The notes: generated by a model not told the origin, from the letters alone. Positions 29,439 through 40,740 are shown, numbered from the stretch's first letter. The stretch: DNA of 64,000 nucleotides from Dryocosmus kuriphilus (GCA_038277395.1 CM076189.1:233865918-233929917), one strand, 5' to 3'. Translations and numbers: made by a program.

Positions 29439-31644
29439 TGTAACGCTGCCTTTTTCCCGCCTCAGATTTCTCCAAGTCCCCCTAGTGGATAGCTCAGTCT
29501 AAACCAGGGTTGGAAGTGGGGGTAAGGGTCAAGACAGTGATAACAACGGGGTGTATGATCTAGTAACAAGAATACGACATTTATTTACCTATAAGTGTAC
29601 ATCTCTAAGAGGGTGTTCGTGTGAATGAGTGTATGGACGTGTGATTGAGTGTGGTGCTGTGTGTCGGCGAGCGCATGCGAGTGTGAACATAATGTTATCG
29701 GTGTGTGTGTGTGTGAGTGAATACAAAACTGAGTGTGTTTCCGCACGCCGAGGTGCGTGTGTGTGTGCGTATCGGTAGGTCTTGACGCCGTGAGGGCCTC
29801 ATGTCGGCGGCGGTCGCGGGCGATTGTGTCGAGGCCCCTCCTCGTCGGTAGATCCTGTAACAGATTAATTTCGGGTCCCAATAGAGCGGTATCTCAGATG
29901 GCGGTGTTTATACGGATCGTGGTGGACCCGGGACTCCCCCTGGCGGTAAAGTACAGGTGGGTGGGGCATGAGTCCTGGGGCCACGATGGGTACGCGCGAT
30001 CGCGCGTCGGTCCTGTGGTTTCTCGGCGGTCCGGGTTGCGGCTTGTCGGATCCGCGTCGCGGTCCCAGCGGTGCGCGAGCGGGCCCGGGGGGGGGGGGGG
30101 GGGGGGGCGTCCGTCCATGTGCGTGTGTTTCGGTCACTTGTCTGTCACTGGTCGCGGGTCGGGGTAGGATAGCCGGACAGAGGGGTGCCTAGGGGTACCT
30201 AGTGCACGTCCTCTGTGTCGCATGAGCCAGACCACGGGTGTGCCCGTCCATCTGCGGATGCGTCGGTTTCTCCAGGTAGGGATCGGGGGGTAAGGATAGC
30301 CGGACAGAGGGGTGCCTAGGGGGTACCTAGTGCACGTCCTCTGTGTCGCATGAGCCAGACCACGGGTGTGCCCGTCCATCTGCGGATGCGTCGGTTTCTC
30401 CAGGTAGGGATCGGGGGTAAGGATAGCCGGACAGAGGGGTGCCTAGGGGGTACCTAGTGCACGTCCTCTGTGTCGCATGAGCCAGACCACGGGTGTGCCC
30501 GTCCATCTGCGGATGCGTCGGTTTCTCCAGGTAGGGATCAGGGAGTAAGGATAGCCGGACAGAGGGGTGCCTAGGGGGTACCTAGTGCACGTCCTCTGTG
30601 TCGCATGAGCTAGACCACGGGTGTGCCCGTCCATCTGCGGATGCGTCGGTTTCTCCAGGTAGGGACTGGGGGTGAGGATAGCCGGACAGAGGGGTGCCTA
30701 GGGGGTACCTAGTGCACGTCCTCTGTGTCGCATGAGCTAGACCACGGGTGTGCCCGTCCATCTGCGGATGCGTCGGTTTCTCCAGGTAGGGACTGGGGGT
30801 GAGGATAGCCGGACAGAGGGGTGCCTAGGGGGTACCTAGTGCACGTCCTCTGTGTCGCATGAGCTAGACCACGGGTGTGCCCGTCCATCTGCGGATGCGT
30901 CGGTTTCTCCAGGTAGGGACTGGGGGGTGAGGATAGCCGGACAGAGGGGTGCCTAGGGGGTACCTAGTGCACGTCCTCTGTGTCGCATGAGCTAGACCAC
31001 GGGTGTGCCCGTCCATCTGCGGATGCCCGGTTTCTCCAGGTAGGGATCGGGGGGTAAGGATAGCCGGACAGAGGGGTGCCTAGGGGGTACCTCCACGTCC
31101 TCTGTGTCGCATGAGCCAGACCATGGGTGTGCCCGTCCATCTGCGGATGCGTCGGGGTAGGGATCGGGGGGTAAGGATAGCCGGACAGAGGGGTGCCTAG
31201 GGGGTACCTAGTGCACGTCCTCTGTGTCGCATGAGCCAGACCACGGGTGTGCCCGTCCATCTGCGGATGCGTCGGTTTCTCCAGGTGGGGATCGGGGTAA
31301 GGATAGGGGTCGGTACGTACGTACGTCGTCGTCGTCGTCGTCGTCTGGTCGCTCGGTAAACTCTACCACGGGTGTACCCGTCCATAGAGGAACCAGTGCA
31401 TCTTCTTCTCGTTGAGGCCAGTCGAGTCACCTCGACTGGACGCACCGAGTGAAGTGCCACGATCCACGTCTCGCTGGTGCTTATAACGACGCGAGCCGTG
31501 GGTCGCGTCGGCGCACTGGTTACCCTGTGGGGTAGGGATGGCACGTTCGCTCGTGCCGGCATGGTGACGTACACTGGCATAATATATATTGGTATGATCG
31601 TAGTTCGAAGCCTGGGGGGCGTCGTGACGTAACACATCGTCACA
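29439..31644 (-). repeat. 5' LTR (right copy)
   Basis: 2,206 bp, almost identical to 21573-23780. It differs in length of the G tract and the GT and GTC repeats, and by small deletions in the minisatellite (near 31092 and 31155). On the minus strand this copy supplies the promoter. Confidence 0.93.
30167..31301. repeat. Tandem minisatellite inside 5' LTR
   Basis: Same nine-unit array of about 127 bp as in the other LTR, with the same order of unit variants. Confidence 0.93.
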
Positions 31645-31648
31645 GTAG
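31645..31648. repeat. LTR-element target-site duplication, right
   Basis: GTAG, matching 21569-21572. Confidence 0.75.
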
Positions 31649-32379
31649 ATTGATATTAGCAACAAGCTCGAGTAGTTTTCAAGCCCGCCCGAGTCCGGAA
31701 ATGCCGTGATTTCCCCCCTTTTTCCGGCAAAAAGTCAAGTGTGCGAATATATTTTGCTACCTTGAGAAGACTGAAAAAGTTTATGCCACTTTATGTACTG
31801 CTCAAAATTGTTTTAAATTATTGTTAATGCTATAATTAACAATAAAAATAATGACCCACTCACGACAGCTCCTGGAAACAAGTTATCAGAAGATTCCCCA
31901 ACCGAAAGATGCAACGGAATGAATGTCGATTCGATTTTTTCCTAGTAAATTGGGTGAAATCTCAATTTTTCCGGGATCGGGCGGGCCTGAGTGTTATTGC
32001 AATTAGACGCTCGTGTCAGTTAGTATAAGAAAAAATAATTGCATTTGTTGGGGTTGGCAGAAAAAAATAATGGTTGATAAAGTAACAAAAACCAAGAAGA
32101 GGCGAGTTGCGATCGGGAATTCAGTTTGATAGTTCAGTTTTCAAGCTGCTGGCGCTGGCACGCAATCGTTTTCAATATTAATTACAGAGTTAACAACAAA
32201 TTAAAAAATTAAAAATTGGTTGCTTAAAAGCTTGAAATAAAAATTGATTATAGTTTCATTTCAAACTATACCACGATAATTAATAGTAAACCTGTATTAA
32301 GCACATTTTATCGTTATATTTTCGGATTTAAAAAAATCAATAACTACAAACGTCAGAGGTGTGGTTGCAAGTACATTTA
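31649..32379. other. Interior of giant TIR element, no recognised gene
   Basis: Continues the sequence broken by the LTR element. It is GC-moderate near 31680-31730, then AT-rich. No open frame I can support. Confidence 0.45.
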
Positions 32380-33668
32380 CGAGGGCGGTCCGATAAGTAC
32401 TTAGCCTACAAAAGAAAAACGAAGATTTTGGAAAAGTGGCGATTTATTTTTCAACATAGTCTCCTTTTACCTCGATACACTTGACCCAGCGATGCTCAAA
32501 CTTTTTTAACCCGTCTGAAAAATACGTTTTCTGGAGGTCTGCAAAGTAGGCCTCCGTGGCGGCGATAACCTCCTCATTCGACTCAAATTTCTGCCCGGCG
32601 AGTCTTTTTCAAGTTTGGAAACAAAAAGAAGTCGCACGGGGCCAAATCTGGAGAATACGGTGGATGGGGCAGCAGTTCGTAGCCTAATTCGACCAATTTG
32701 GCCGTGGAGATGGCGGAGGTGTGAACCGGTGCATTGTCATGGTGGAAGAGCATTTTTTTCTTCGACAAATGGGGCCGTTTTTTCTGCAATTGGGCGTCGA
32801 ATCGGCCCAATAATTCGGCACAGTAGAGCCCTGAGATCGTTTTGCCCTTCTCCAGGTAGTCGATGTAGATCACACCTTGCGAATCCCAGAAAACGGTGGC
32901 CATCACCTTTCCGGCCGATGGGACCGTCTTTGCCTTCTTCGGAGCAGATTCGCCTGGAGAAATCCACTGTTTCGACTGCTGCTTGGTCTCTGGTGTGTAC
33001 CAGTGAATCCATGTTTCGTCGACGGTCACGAAACGACGCAGAAACTTCTTCGGATTAGGCTTAAACAGCGTCACACACTGCTCTGAAATGGTCTCACGGT
33101 TGCGCTTGTTGTCCGGAGTCAGCAAACGCGGCACCCATCGCGCCGACAGCTTTCTCATGCTCAAAATTTCATGCTGGATATGACCCATGCGGTCTTTTGA
33201 GACGGCTACTGTTTCAACTATCTCGCACACCTTCAATCGGCGGTCTGCCAATACGAGATCGTGGATTTTTTCACGTTATCCTCCGTGGTAGCCGTTTTCG
33301 TGGCACCTGGGCGTGGCTCATGAAAAACCGCCGTGCGACCACGTTGAAACTCGTTAAACCAATTTTTGACGGTCGCCATCGAAGGAGAAGAGTCACCGTA
33401 CACAGCATCCAAGCACTATTTGATTTCGCTGCCCGATTTCTCTTCCAAACACAAGAATCGAATCACCGACCGATATTGCTCTTTTTCCATTATTCTAACA
33501 TCCGCGGACACGACAGCTTCCACACGCGGTCAAAACAAAAGTACGAGTCCGATTCGGCTCAAATTTGGACAGTAGCCGTCTACGACAATGTACTATACGA
33601 TAGTAAATTTCTCTTGCTATAATGGCGCTATCAGGCGGTGAGGCTAAGTACTTATCGGGCTGCCCTCG
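32380..33668 (-). mobile_element. mariner element (mariner family, DD34D)
   Basis: 1,289 bp between TA dinucleotides. Inverted ends match for 27 bp with two differences (CGAGGGCGGTCCGATAAGTA at the left, the right end giving CGAGGGCAGCCCGATAAGTA). It encodes a decayed transposase on the minus strand. Confidence 0.95.
32444..33490 (-). pseudogene. mariner transposase, inactive
   Basis: The enzyme would cut and paste the element between TA sites. The start ATG at 33488-33490 begins MEKEQYRSVIRFL. All three catalytic Asp contexts survive: FVTVDETWIHW, LFHHDNAPVHTS and PHPPYSPDLAPCDF (DD34D). Damage: an in-frame TAG near 33417 (a CAG position), a missing base in a T tract at 33266-33271, and another frame change near 32610 that truncates the C-terminus. 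The stop TAA expected for the family is at 32444-32446. Confidence 0.93.
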
Positions 33669-34061
33669 TATTGAGCTTCATTATGTGTGCTCTCAATTTA
33701 TTATACATTGGTGGATATGAAGTTAAAACTCTCCACGGGTAATCAAAATACATATTTTGATTACACGTAGAGAGTTTTAACTTCAACTTCACCAATGTTT
33801 GATACCGCCTTGCACGAGTTTTAACATCCAAATTAACAAACTAAAGTCATTTATTATAAATTTTAGCGTAGTTTAATAAATTGAATTATTCATATATTTT
33901 TTTTGTACCGAATCAACGAGATATCCCTAAAAAAATGTCACTATTTGTACGGCAATTAATTTTGAATGCATAGATAATATTACCGCTCCTATTGCCGTAC
34001 AAAGAGATGTTACGCCCAAGCGTGAGTTTTGCCCAGTATAAGCTGCATCAGCGGCACGTGG
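33669..34061. other. Inner boundary of right terminal array
   Basis: Contains a hairpin (33719-33784). Near 33948-34005 there is a diverged array-unit piece (GTACGGCAATTA...ATTGCCGTAC) in the opposite orientation to the adjacent array. No gene. Confidence 0.5.
33719..33784. repeat. Long hairpin with 32-bp arms
   Basis: GAAGTTAAAACTCTC...CAAAATA pairs with TATTTTG...GAGAGTTTTAACTTC with two mismatches and a two-base loop. The pairing resumes outside (CATTGGTG / CACCAATG). Confidence 0.85.
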
Positions 34062-35076
34062 TAATTGTCGTACGAAGGGAAGCTATTTTCCAGTGGGTGT
34101 CTCGCTAACTTGAGATGCAAAAATGCGTTTTTCCCGTTTTGCCCCAAATACCATGATGCCCCGACTTCGGGAATGATATTTTCTTGAGCGGCAAATAAAG
34201 CGGCAATTATCTACGTATTGAAAAGTAATTGTCGTACGAAGGGAAGCTATTTTCCAGGGGGTGTCTCGCTAACTTGAGATGCAAAAATGCGTTTTTTTCC
34301 CGTTTTGCCCCAAATACCATGATGCCCCGACTTCGGTAATGATATTTTCTTGAGCGGCAAATAAAGCGGCAATTATCTACGTATTGAAAAGTGATTGTCG
34401 TACGAAGGGAAGCTTTTTTACAGGGGGTGTCTCGCTAACTTGAGATGCAAATATGCGTTTTTCCCGTTTTTGCCCCAAATACCATGATGCCCCGACTTCG
34501 GGAATGATATTTTCTTGAGCGGCAAATAAAGCGGCAATTATCTACGTATTGAAAAGTAATTGTCGTACGAAGGGAAGCTATTTTCCAGTGTGTGTCTCGC
34601 TAACTTGAGATGCAAAAATGCGTTTTTCCCGTCTTGCCCCAAATACCATGATGCCCCGACTTCGGGAATGATATTTTCTTGAGCGGCAAATAAAGCGGCA
34701 ATTATCTACGTATTGAAAAGTAATTGTCGTACGAAGGGAAGCTATTTTCCAGGGGGTGTCTCGCTAACTTGAGATGCAAAAATGCGTTTTTCCCGTTTTG
34801 CCCCAAATACCATGATGCCTCGACTTCGGGAATGATATTTTCTTGAGCGGCAAATAAAGCGGCAATTATCTACGTATTGAAAAATAATTGTCGTACGAAG
34901 GGAAGCTATTTTCCAGGGGGTGTCTCGCTAACTTGAGACTCAAGTTAGCGGACCATGCAATTTTTTTTAAAAATAATTAACGGCAAATTCTGGGAATTCC
35001 ACGGCATGAAAACGGCAATTTTTGGTCCATCCAAAAATTATTTTCCGAATAGTTGTCCCGCTAACTTGATAGACGT
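34062..35076. repeat. Right inverted terminal array
   Basis: Unit starts (GTCGTACGAAGGGAAGC) lie at about 34067, 34231, 34397, 34562, 34726 and 34890, giving a period of 164-166 bp. The array ends in a unit of about 140 bp (34937-35076) that mirrors the left end. Units are inverted copies of those at 18750-19195. Confidence 0.92.
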
Positions 35077-35085
35077 GTTCTTCTT
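35077..35085. repeat. 9-bp target-site duplication, right
   Basis: GTTCTTCTT, matching 18591-18599. The site lies in the GAA-type 3' tail of the adjacent LINE. Confidence 0.7.
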
Positions 35086-35436
35086 CTTTTTCTTCGTTGG
35101 CGCTATACCTGCTAATGAAGGCATACATACTCGGCCATGACCAAGTTGTGGGAGTGTGGACTCCGCAGAATGGCAGAATCTGAAGCAGATGGTTGGACAG
35201 TACTCGACTGTGCCAGCTCACGAGAGATGGCAGCCAGTCCGGTTTCCCAACGAACGTAGCACGGGCGGTGAACTTTAAAAGGCCCAGCCACCCTGTACGC
35301 AAGGAACCCTTAGAAAAGGATTCCCCCCCGAACAAGGCGGCGGCCGAGATAAGATTGAAGTGTAGGTTAGTTTAAATTTTTAGACTGGTTTTTTAAAAAG
35401 AATTTGAATAAATGGCTGTCAATTTTAATGAACGGG
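35086..35436 (-). other. 3' UTR and GAA tail of the I-like LINE
   Basis: The minus strand ends in CGCCAACGAAGAAAAAGAAG next to the giant element's duplication. No coding. Confidence 0.7.
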
Positions 35437-38400
35437 TTAACTAATATTTGGTAAGAACAAAAAAAGGGGAGGGCATTTTAGAAGCTTGGTTAGAGCTTTA
35501 GTTAGGTCTGATCTGTAGGCATCGAATCTCGGACAGGCCCAAAGAATGTGGCCCAGGTCATTATCCACCTTAGGGTCACATGGGCATTCTCCGGAAGGTA
35601 TTATGTTTTTCCGTGCAAGGCTAGCACTCAGAGCATAGTGATTACTTAGCATGCGGCATAGAGAGACTATCCACTCTCTAGGGGCAGTGATGAGAACAGT
35701 GATGAGTGATGAGAACCAGGATTTTCTCCTGTATTTATAGTATTGCTGGGTAAAGAGGGCACCTTTATTTTTTCCTAATTCTGTAAAGTAATTGTGGCAG
35801 ATCTCATCGAGAGTTTTTGGGTCGGTGCCGAAGAAGTCCAAGAAAGAAAGGGGGGGCGTTGAGAAGGGACGCGTCTTTGGCTGCTGATTTAGCCGCCGCT
35901 TCGTTACCTGGGATACCCGTATGGCTAGGGATCCATACTAGGGAGACTAAACACTTTAATTTGCTTAGGACTGCTAAGCGGTTTTTAATAATAAATACCA
36001 GGTCGGAGTATATGGAACCACGACACTTAGTGGCAACTCCTTGCAGGAGGCTTAATGAATCCATGAATATTACTGACTTCGAAAAACGATTTTCGATAAT
36101 GTAATCAAGTGTATATAGTATAGCTATGGTTTCAATTGAGAAGATAGAGGCAAAACTTAGAAATTTCCACATTCGCGTTAGTTGAGCGTCCGGGCAAACC
36201 AGAGTACAACCAGCTATTGATTCGGAAATTGATTTAGAACCGTCTGTGTAAAATTGGAGGTGGTCCTGAAACTCATTTTCAACCAGTTCTTTAAAATGTT
36301 TTATAGGGTAGGGGCTATTCTGGACTATTCTTCCAATTGATATATTAATGTTAGGAGAAAATAGGAGATCTTCGTACGAAAATTCGTACTGAGGGTGCGT
36401 TTCTGATCTACGGATCCAATATTAAAAATTTTTTAACATTTTCAAATGCGGTTAGAAGGACGGATTGATTTTGGATACTGCTCTTAGTCATTCTTACGCG
36501 TTCAGATAGTGCTTCTAGTAAGTTTGTAAGCAAATGATTGAGGTCTGAGAAAGTTCAAATGAGGAATTTTTTGTCCAGGAAGCAAAATCTTTTTTTAAAG
36601 AGAGGTTCGCAGCATTCTGCCAACATGACGTTGATGGGGGTGCTCCTCCTATAACCAACGGCTAATCTCAGTGCTTCCTTACGAATTTTTTCAATTTCTC
36701 CAAAATATTTATGAGACACGAAATAAAAAATATGGGATCCGTATTCCAAACTGCTCCTGATGAACGAAATCTAGACCGTTCTGAGATTTATCGGGTCTGC
36801 ACCCCACCAGGTGCCTCTCAGAACTTTTAAAATGTTAAATATTTTCCTAGTTTTATCGCATAAGTATACAAAATGAAATTGAAAAGAGAGTTTAACGTCA
36901 AGAATGATACCGAGAAATCCAACATGGGGGGAGGGGGAGATTAGGATGTTCTTTAACGATAGGGTATATGCTGGAATAGAGGTATTAAGGTGCCGTCTAT
37001 TAAAAAGAGCGAGTTTAGTTTTTTCAGGGCATACCTCAAGTCCTTTTTGCACTAAAAAGGCCGCAAGGGCATTAATGCATTGTTGGAGAGATTGGATGCA
37101 GAACACAGGGTCGGTGGAGCGGTAGTAAATACCGATGTCATTCGCGAACTCCACGATAATGGAATTATTAGGGATGAGATGGCGAATTTTCCTGGTGTAG
37201 ATAGAGTAGTTTATCGGACTGAGGATACAACCTTGAGGAAGGCCAACTGTGCTGTGTCTGGGGCCCACCAGGTCACCGTTAATTTTGAAGTAAACGTTTT
37301 TACAAGATATGAAGTTGTATATAAATCTGGCCAATTGCCAAAGGACACTGATTTCTATAAGGTCTTCAATAAGAATTTGGGGAATGACGCTAGGAAAAGC
37401 ACCTTTTAGATCCAGGAATAGGTCTGTCACAATCTCACCATTGGCAAAGCCCGAAAGGATTTCGGTTGACAAGATGGCGAGATTGTCAGCGCAGGATTTT
37501 CTCTTCCTGAAACCGAATTGTGCAGGAGATAGAAGATGGTTATGTTCCACATACCACGAGAGTCTGTTATAAATGAGCTTTTCCATCACTTTGAATAAGC
37601 ATGAAGCTAAGGAGATTAGTCCAAACTTGCCTGGAGTTGATTTAGGGACGAAAAAAATCAGAAAGTCGTTCCAAGAGCTTGGAAAGGAACCAGAAAAGTA
37701 AATTTCATTATAAATCTTGAGAAGGGTTGTCTGGATTTCTTCAGAAAGTTGAAGTATGATATTGTAGTCAATTTTGTCTAAACTTGAGGAAGATTTAGTT
37801 TTAAGTGAAGTCAAGGCAATTGAAAGCTCGAAAATCGTGAATGGAGCCTCTAGGAATTCATTGCTCTGAAAGTTGTCATTATCAGGGAATGAATAAAAAA
37901 AGACCGTTGGTGGAAACATTTCCTCTGCTAAAGCGTGTAAGTTTTTAATTGTTTCTTTATTTCCTGAATAGGATGCATTTTCTGGTTGGGTGTATTTATT
38001 TTTAAAACATTTAATAGCTCGCCAGACTCTGGAAATTGGGATTGCTCTATCTAGAGACTCGCAGAATTTCCAGAAGTTACTTCTGCGAGCAATATTGAAT
38101 GTGCGCCTAGTTTTTGCTTCTACTCTATTTAGAATAATGTAGTTGAGTGCGTTCCTACATCAACTGAAAGCTGCCAGGGCCTCCCTTCTTTCTTTGACAG
38201 CCGCGTCACAATCTTTATCCCACCACCGGGCCGGGATGAAGTGATCACTACCTAAGGAGTCGTTCCAAACTCCCCAAGAAGAGATATTGAAGAGGTTTGG
38301 GGATACGAATGTTAAATCGATGATTGAAGGAGAGCTACCAGGTCTAGTACGAAAGGTGGATTCTCCTGTATTTAGGGGAATAAAATCTGTTTGATCTAGT

Positions 38401-38906
38401 GCGGAGCAAAGCTCTAGTCTGTTATTGCAATTGTGTAAACTTCCCCAAAGTGAGTTATTGCAATTAAAGTCACCAGCAATAAATATTGAGCCGGGATTTA
38501 GGTTTTGAATGGAGTTAAGCAATCTAGTCCAAGTGTCTGACGTTATAAAATTATCAAAGGCGGGCACTCTGTATAAAGAAACAATGAGGAGTTCACCTAG
38601 GGTAGTTTCTATTGAGATTGCAAGCGTCTCGAGTTTATTGTCAAGACTAGGAACAGAGTTGACTCTAGAGAATGTGATTCCTCTTCTTATGTCAATAGCC
38701 AGGCCACCGCGGCTATTAGTCTGCTTATCTGCTCTGATGATGCTGAAATATTTTATTTTGAAATTTCGTTTTGAGTCTGATTTTAGAAAAGTCTCCGCCA
38801 AAAGTAGGATATCGATATCATCACGGATATTTGATAGGTCGCTTTGTTTATTTAAAGCGCCCCGACAATTTCACTGGACAATTCTCAATGCATTCAGCTG
38901 AGCCAT
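35437..38906 (-). pseudogene. I-like ORF2: endonuclease-RT-RNase H, inactive
   Basis: This ORF2 would nick the target and copy the element's RNA. The likely start MAQLNALRIVQ (ATG at 38904-38906) overlaps the end of ORF1, and the next codon TGA replaces the Trp expected in WNCRG. 38160-38801 is the APE-type endonuclease (AGDFNCNNSLWGS, SIIDLTFVSP, SLGSDHFIP). 36771-37919 is the RT (FGFRKRKSCADN, LFLDLKGAFPSV, GLPQGCILSP), whose catalytic box reads FANDI where the family has FADD. 35804-36172 is RNase H (FMDSLSLLQGV, WIPSHTGIPGNEAA). 35437-35841 holds the C-terminal CPCDPKVDNDLGHILWACPR finger. Frame changes separate the segments. The Asp-to-Asn change alone should abolish RT activity. Confidence 0.9.
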
Positions 38907-40452
38907 TATTAGCACGTACGGATTTAGTTAGAAGGTTCACACATTGTAAGACTTTCTTTAAAATATTCTGACTTTCCTCCTTATTAAGGGAACTTCCGGT
39001 TATTACTTCGATAAAGTTCAGCAGAGCAGATAAGGTCTCGTTAATAATTTGTAGACCCGGATCCTTTTGATCCCGTTTCATGAGCATAATCGGGTAGAGA
39101 TATAGGTATAAAGGGGTTAGAGGATGTGATGTGGGGGGGAGGGGGGGGGGGGGAGAGTAAGAGTAGGAAGGGGATGCGGGAAGGGACTGAACCTGTTTGC
39201 TAAGGGCAAAACCGTTTGGAAAAGGGCTGGGAGTCCTTCCATTGTTATGGATGTGAGAGAAGGATGACTGGGAGCCTCTTCGAGGTGTCGAGAGGGATTG
39301 GGCATTCGAAGGAGGGACCTGTTTGATTTTTGGGTGGGAATCTATATGATTCCATGGAGGAGGTGGGTTTGATTTCTCTAACCTAGTAGGGGCTGTCAGC
39401 GTCTGAGCGTAGGGTTGCAGGTTCTGGGATCGAGAACTCGAAAAGGAGGGGGCAGGTGCATTATTAAGCTCTGGAAACATTGAGAAACTAAACGCTGGAG
39501 ATAAGTTAGGGAGCGAGGGGTTAAAAGAGGCATAAACCATTCCTCTGCCGGATCTAAGGATTGATTTGGTTTCTTTGAAAGGGAGTTTGAATTTGGTGGC
39601 AAAGACGCGCAGTTCTTTTTGGAACAGATGTTCCGGAAATTTCTTAAAGGTGGGCATGTGGTCATCTCCACTGTTCACACACTTTGGGGCACTATTTTCT
39701 TTAGGACATGGTTTCACATCGGTGTGTACCTCTGAGGAACCACAGCGCTTACAGCGTACACAAGATCTGCAGCGTTTGCTGATACGACCAAATCTAAGAC
39801 ATTTGATGCATATCCAAGGTTCAGGGTTATAGAGATGAACCTGAAACGAGGCCATGTATAGAAAAGTTCTTTCTGGCAGGAAAGTGCCCTCAAAGGTAAT
39901 CAGCACGGATTTAGAAGGAACTATTTTGGGTTGTTGTGTATCGGGATCAATGGTTTTTCTATTCAACCGAAAAGCTGCAATAACTTTGGTCTTGCCTCGC
40001 AGGGAACCAAGGACTTGAAGGTTCTGTGCGATTTCCATATCGGAAATTTCATGAGAGACGCCCCGTATGGCGCCCTGACATGACGCGGTGTCGATTGTAT
40101 GAGGACTGGACGGCATTCTATCGTGAAGCATCCGCTTTTTGGATATCTTGGTGTCAACCAATTGAAAATCTTCGCTGATCACATCCTTGCTCTTAAGGAA
40201 AATTAGCGTTTTCGCGCCTTCTATGTCTTCTTCGGCATTGTTCGGGAGTGGCGCGGGTCCCTTCAAAACGTCACCCCCCGGGACAGGAACTTTTTTATTG
40301 CTGGGGGTCATGCCTCCGCAATGTTTGAGGACCCTCTGTTTAAGTTCTAGGGCTATAGCGCAAGTATAATTACCGGAACGAAATCTTGAGCAAGTGGCTC
40401 GCACAGAAAAATGGCCGCCGCCGCGCGCAGGCAGAACAGGATTACTCACCAA
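38848..40452 (-). CDS. I-like LINE ORF1 (Gag-like RNA-binding protein)
   Basis: A continuous 534-residue frame. The middle (about residues 190-250) has an RRM-like stretch then cysteine knuckles: CIKCLRFGRISKRC has Arg where the CCHC His belongs, and CVRCKRCGSSEVHTDVKPC follows. The C-terminal half is Pro/Ser-rich low complexity and includes a poly-Pro segment made from a G tract (39130-39151). The last residues overlap ORF2. Such proteins bind element RNA. The frame is open, but the changed knuckle suggests decay. Confidence 0.82.
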   Translation of the reverse strand: MVSNPVLPARGGGHFSVRATCSRFRSGNYTCAIALELKQRVLKHCGGMTPSNKKVPVPGGDVLKGPAPLPNNAEEDIEGAKTLIFLKSKDVISEDFQLVDTKISKKRMLHDRMPSSPHTIDTASCQGAIRGVSHEISDMEIAQNLQVLGSLRGKTKVIAAFRLNRKTIDPDTQQPKIVPSKSVLITFEGTFLPERTFLYMASFQVHLYNPEPWICIKCLRFGRISKRCRSCVRCKRCGSSEVHTDVKPCPKENSAPKCVNSGDDHMPTFKKFPEHLFQKELRVFATKFKLPFKETKSILRSGRGMVYASFNPSLPNLSPAFSFSMFPELNNAPAPSFSSSRSQNLQPYAQTLTAPTRLEKSNPPPPWNHIDSHPKIKQVPPSNAQSLSTPRRGSQSSFSHIHNNGRTPSPFPNGFALSKQVQSLPASPSYSYSPPPPLPPTSHPLTPLYLYLYPIMLMKRDQKDPGLQIINETLSALLNFIEVITGSSLNKEESQNILKKVLQCVNLLTKSVRANNGSAECIENCPVKLSGRFK

Positions 40453-40740
40453 ATGCCCCAGGCCTGGTTAAAATAACCACTCCTGGGGAAACGAAATATA
40501 GCTCCGCGCAATGAGCGACGGGAGCTATTTGCACCTGGAGAAACACACCTGTATACAATACTAAGAATTGGAACACCGGGTTGTAAAATGAGACTGCACA
40601 AAACACATCCGTCTTCGACCGTGGCGTAGCCGGACCCAAGCCTACGAGTTGTTTGTGCGCATGCGCTAAACTTGGGAGAGTAATCAAGTTGGTCGCGCGG
40701 CTGCGTGTCCGTTTCGTTTCATTTGAAAATTTAAAATCGT

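Larger units (their letters stand above)
21573..31644 (-). mobile_element. Ty3/gypsy LTR retrotransposon, minus strand
   Basis: A 10,072-bp element with two near-identical LTRs of about 2.2 kb, an 18-nt tRNA-Lys primer-binding site, a 5' leader with internal repeats, gag (SAP-like region and CCHC knuckle), pol in the order PR-RT-RNaseH-IN, an extra ORF after pol, and a G-rich polypurine tract. The PR-RT-RH-IN order and YLDD-type RT identify Ty3/gypsy. No envelope-like protein with signal peptide or membrane anchor was seen. The LTRs differ mainly by small indels in repeats, so insertion was fairly recent. It lies inside the Foldback-like element. Confidence 0.95.
18600..35076. mobile_element. 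Foldback/MULE-like giant composite TIR element
   Basis: Both ends begin ACGTCTATCAAGTTAGCGGG in opposite orientation. The inverted match is perfect for about 38 bp and continues with few differences for about 150 bp. Inside each end lies an array of units of about 165 bp, themselves inverted between the ends: 2-3 units at the left (to about 19195) and 5-6 at the right (from about 34062). A 9-bp direct repeat flanks the whole. Long inverted ends of variable tandem arrays with 9-bp duplications are what Foldback elements of the MULE group show. After removing the LTR element and the mariner, about 5.1 kb remains. No MULE transposase was found, so it is probably non-autonomous. Classification is inference. 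Confidence 0.72.
35086..40740 (-). mobile_element. I-clade-like LINE, near full length, inactive
   Basis: A minus-strand non-LTR element with ORF1 (knuckles), ORF2 (endonuclease, RT, RNase H, C-terminal cysteine motif) and a 3' tail of GAA repeats at the low-coordinate end. RNase H after the RT and a GAA-rich tail fit the I clade. The exact 5' end is uncertain. Several stops and frameshifts are present. Confidence 0.85.
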
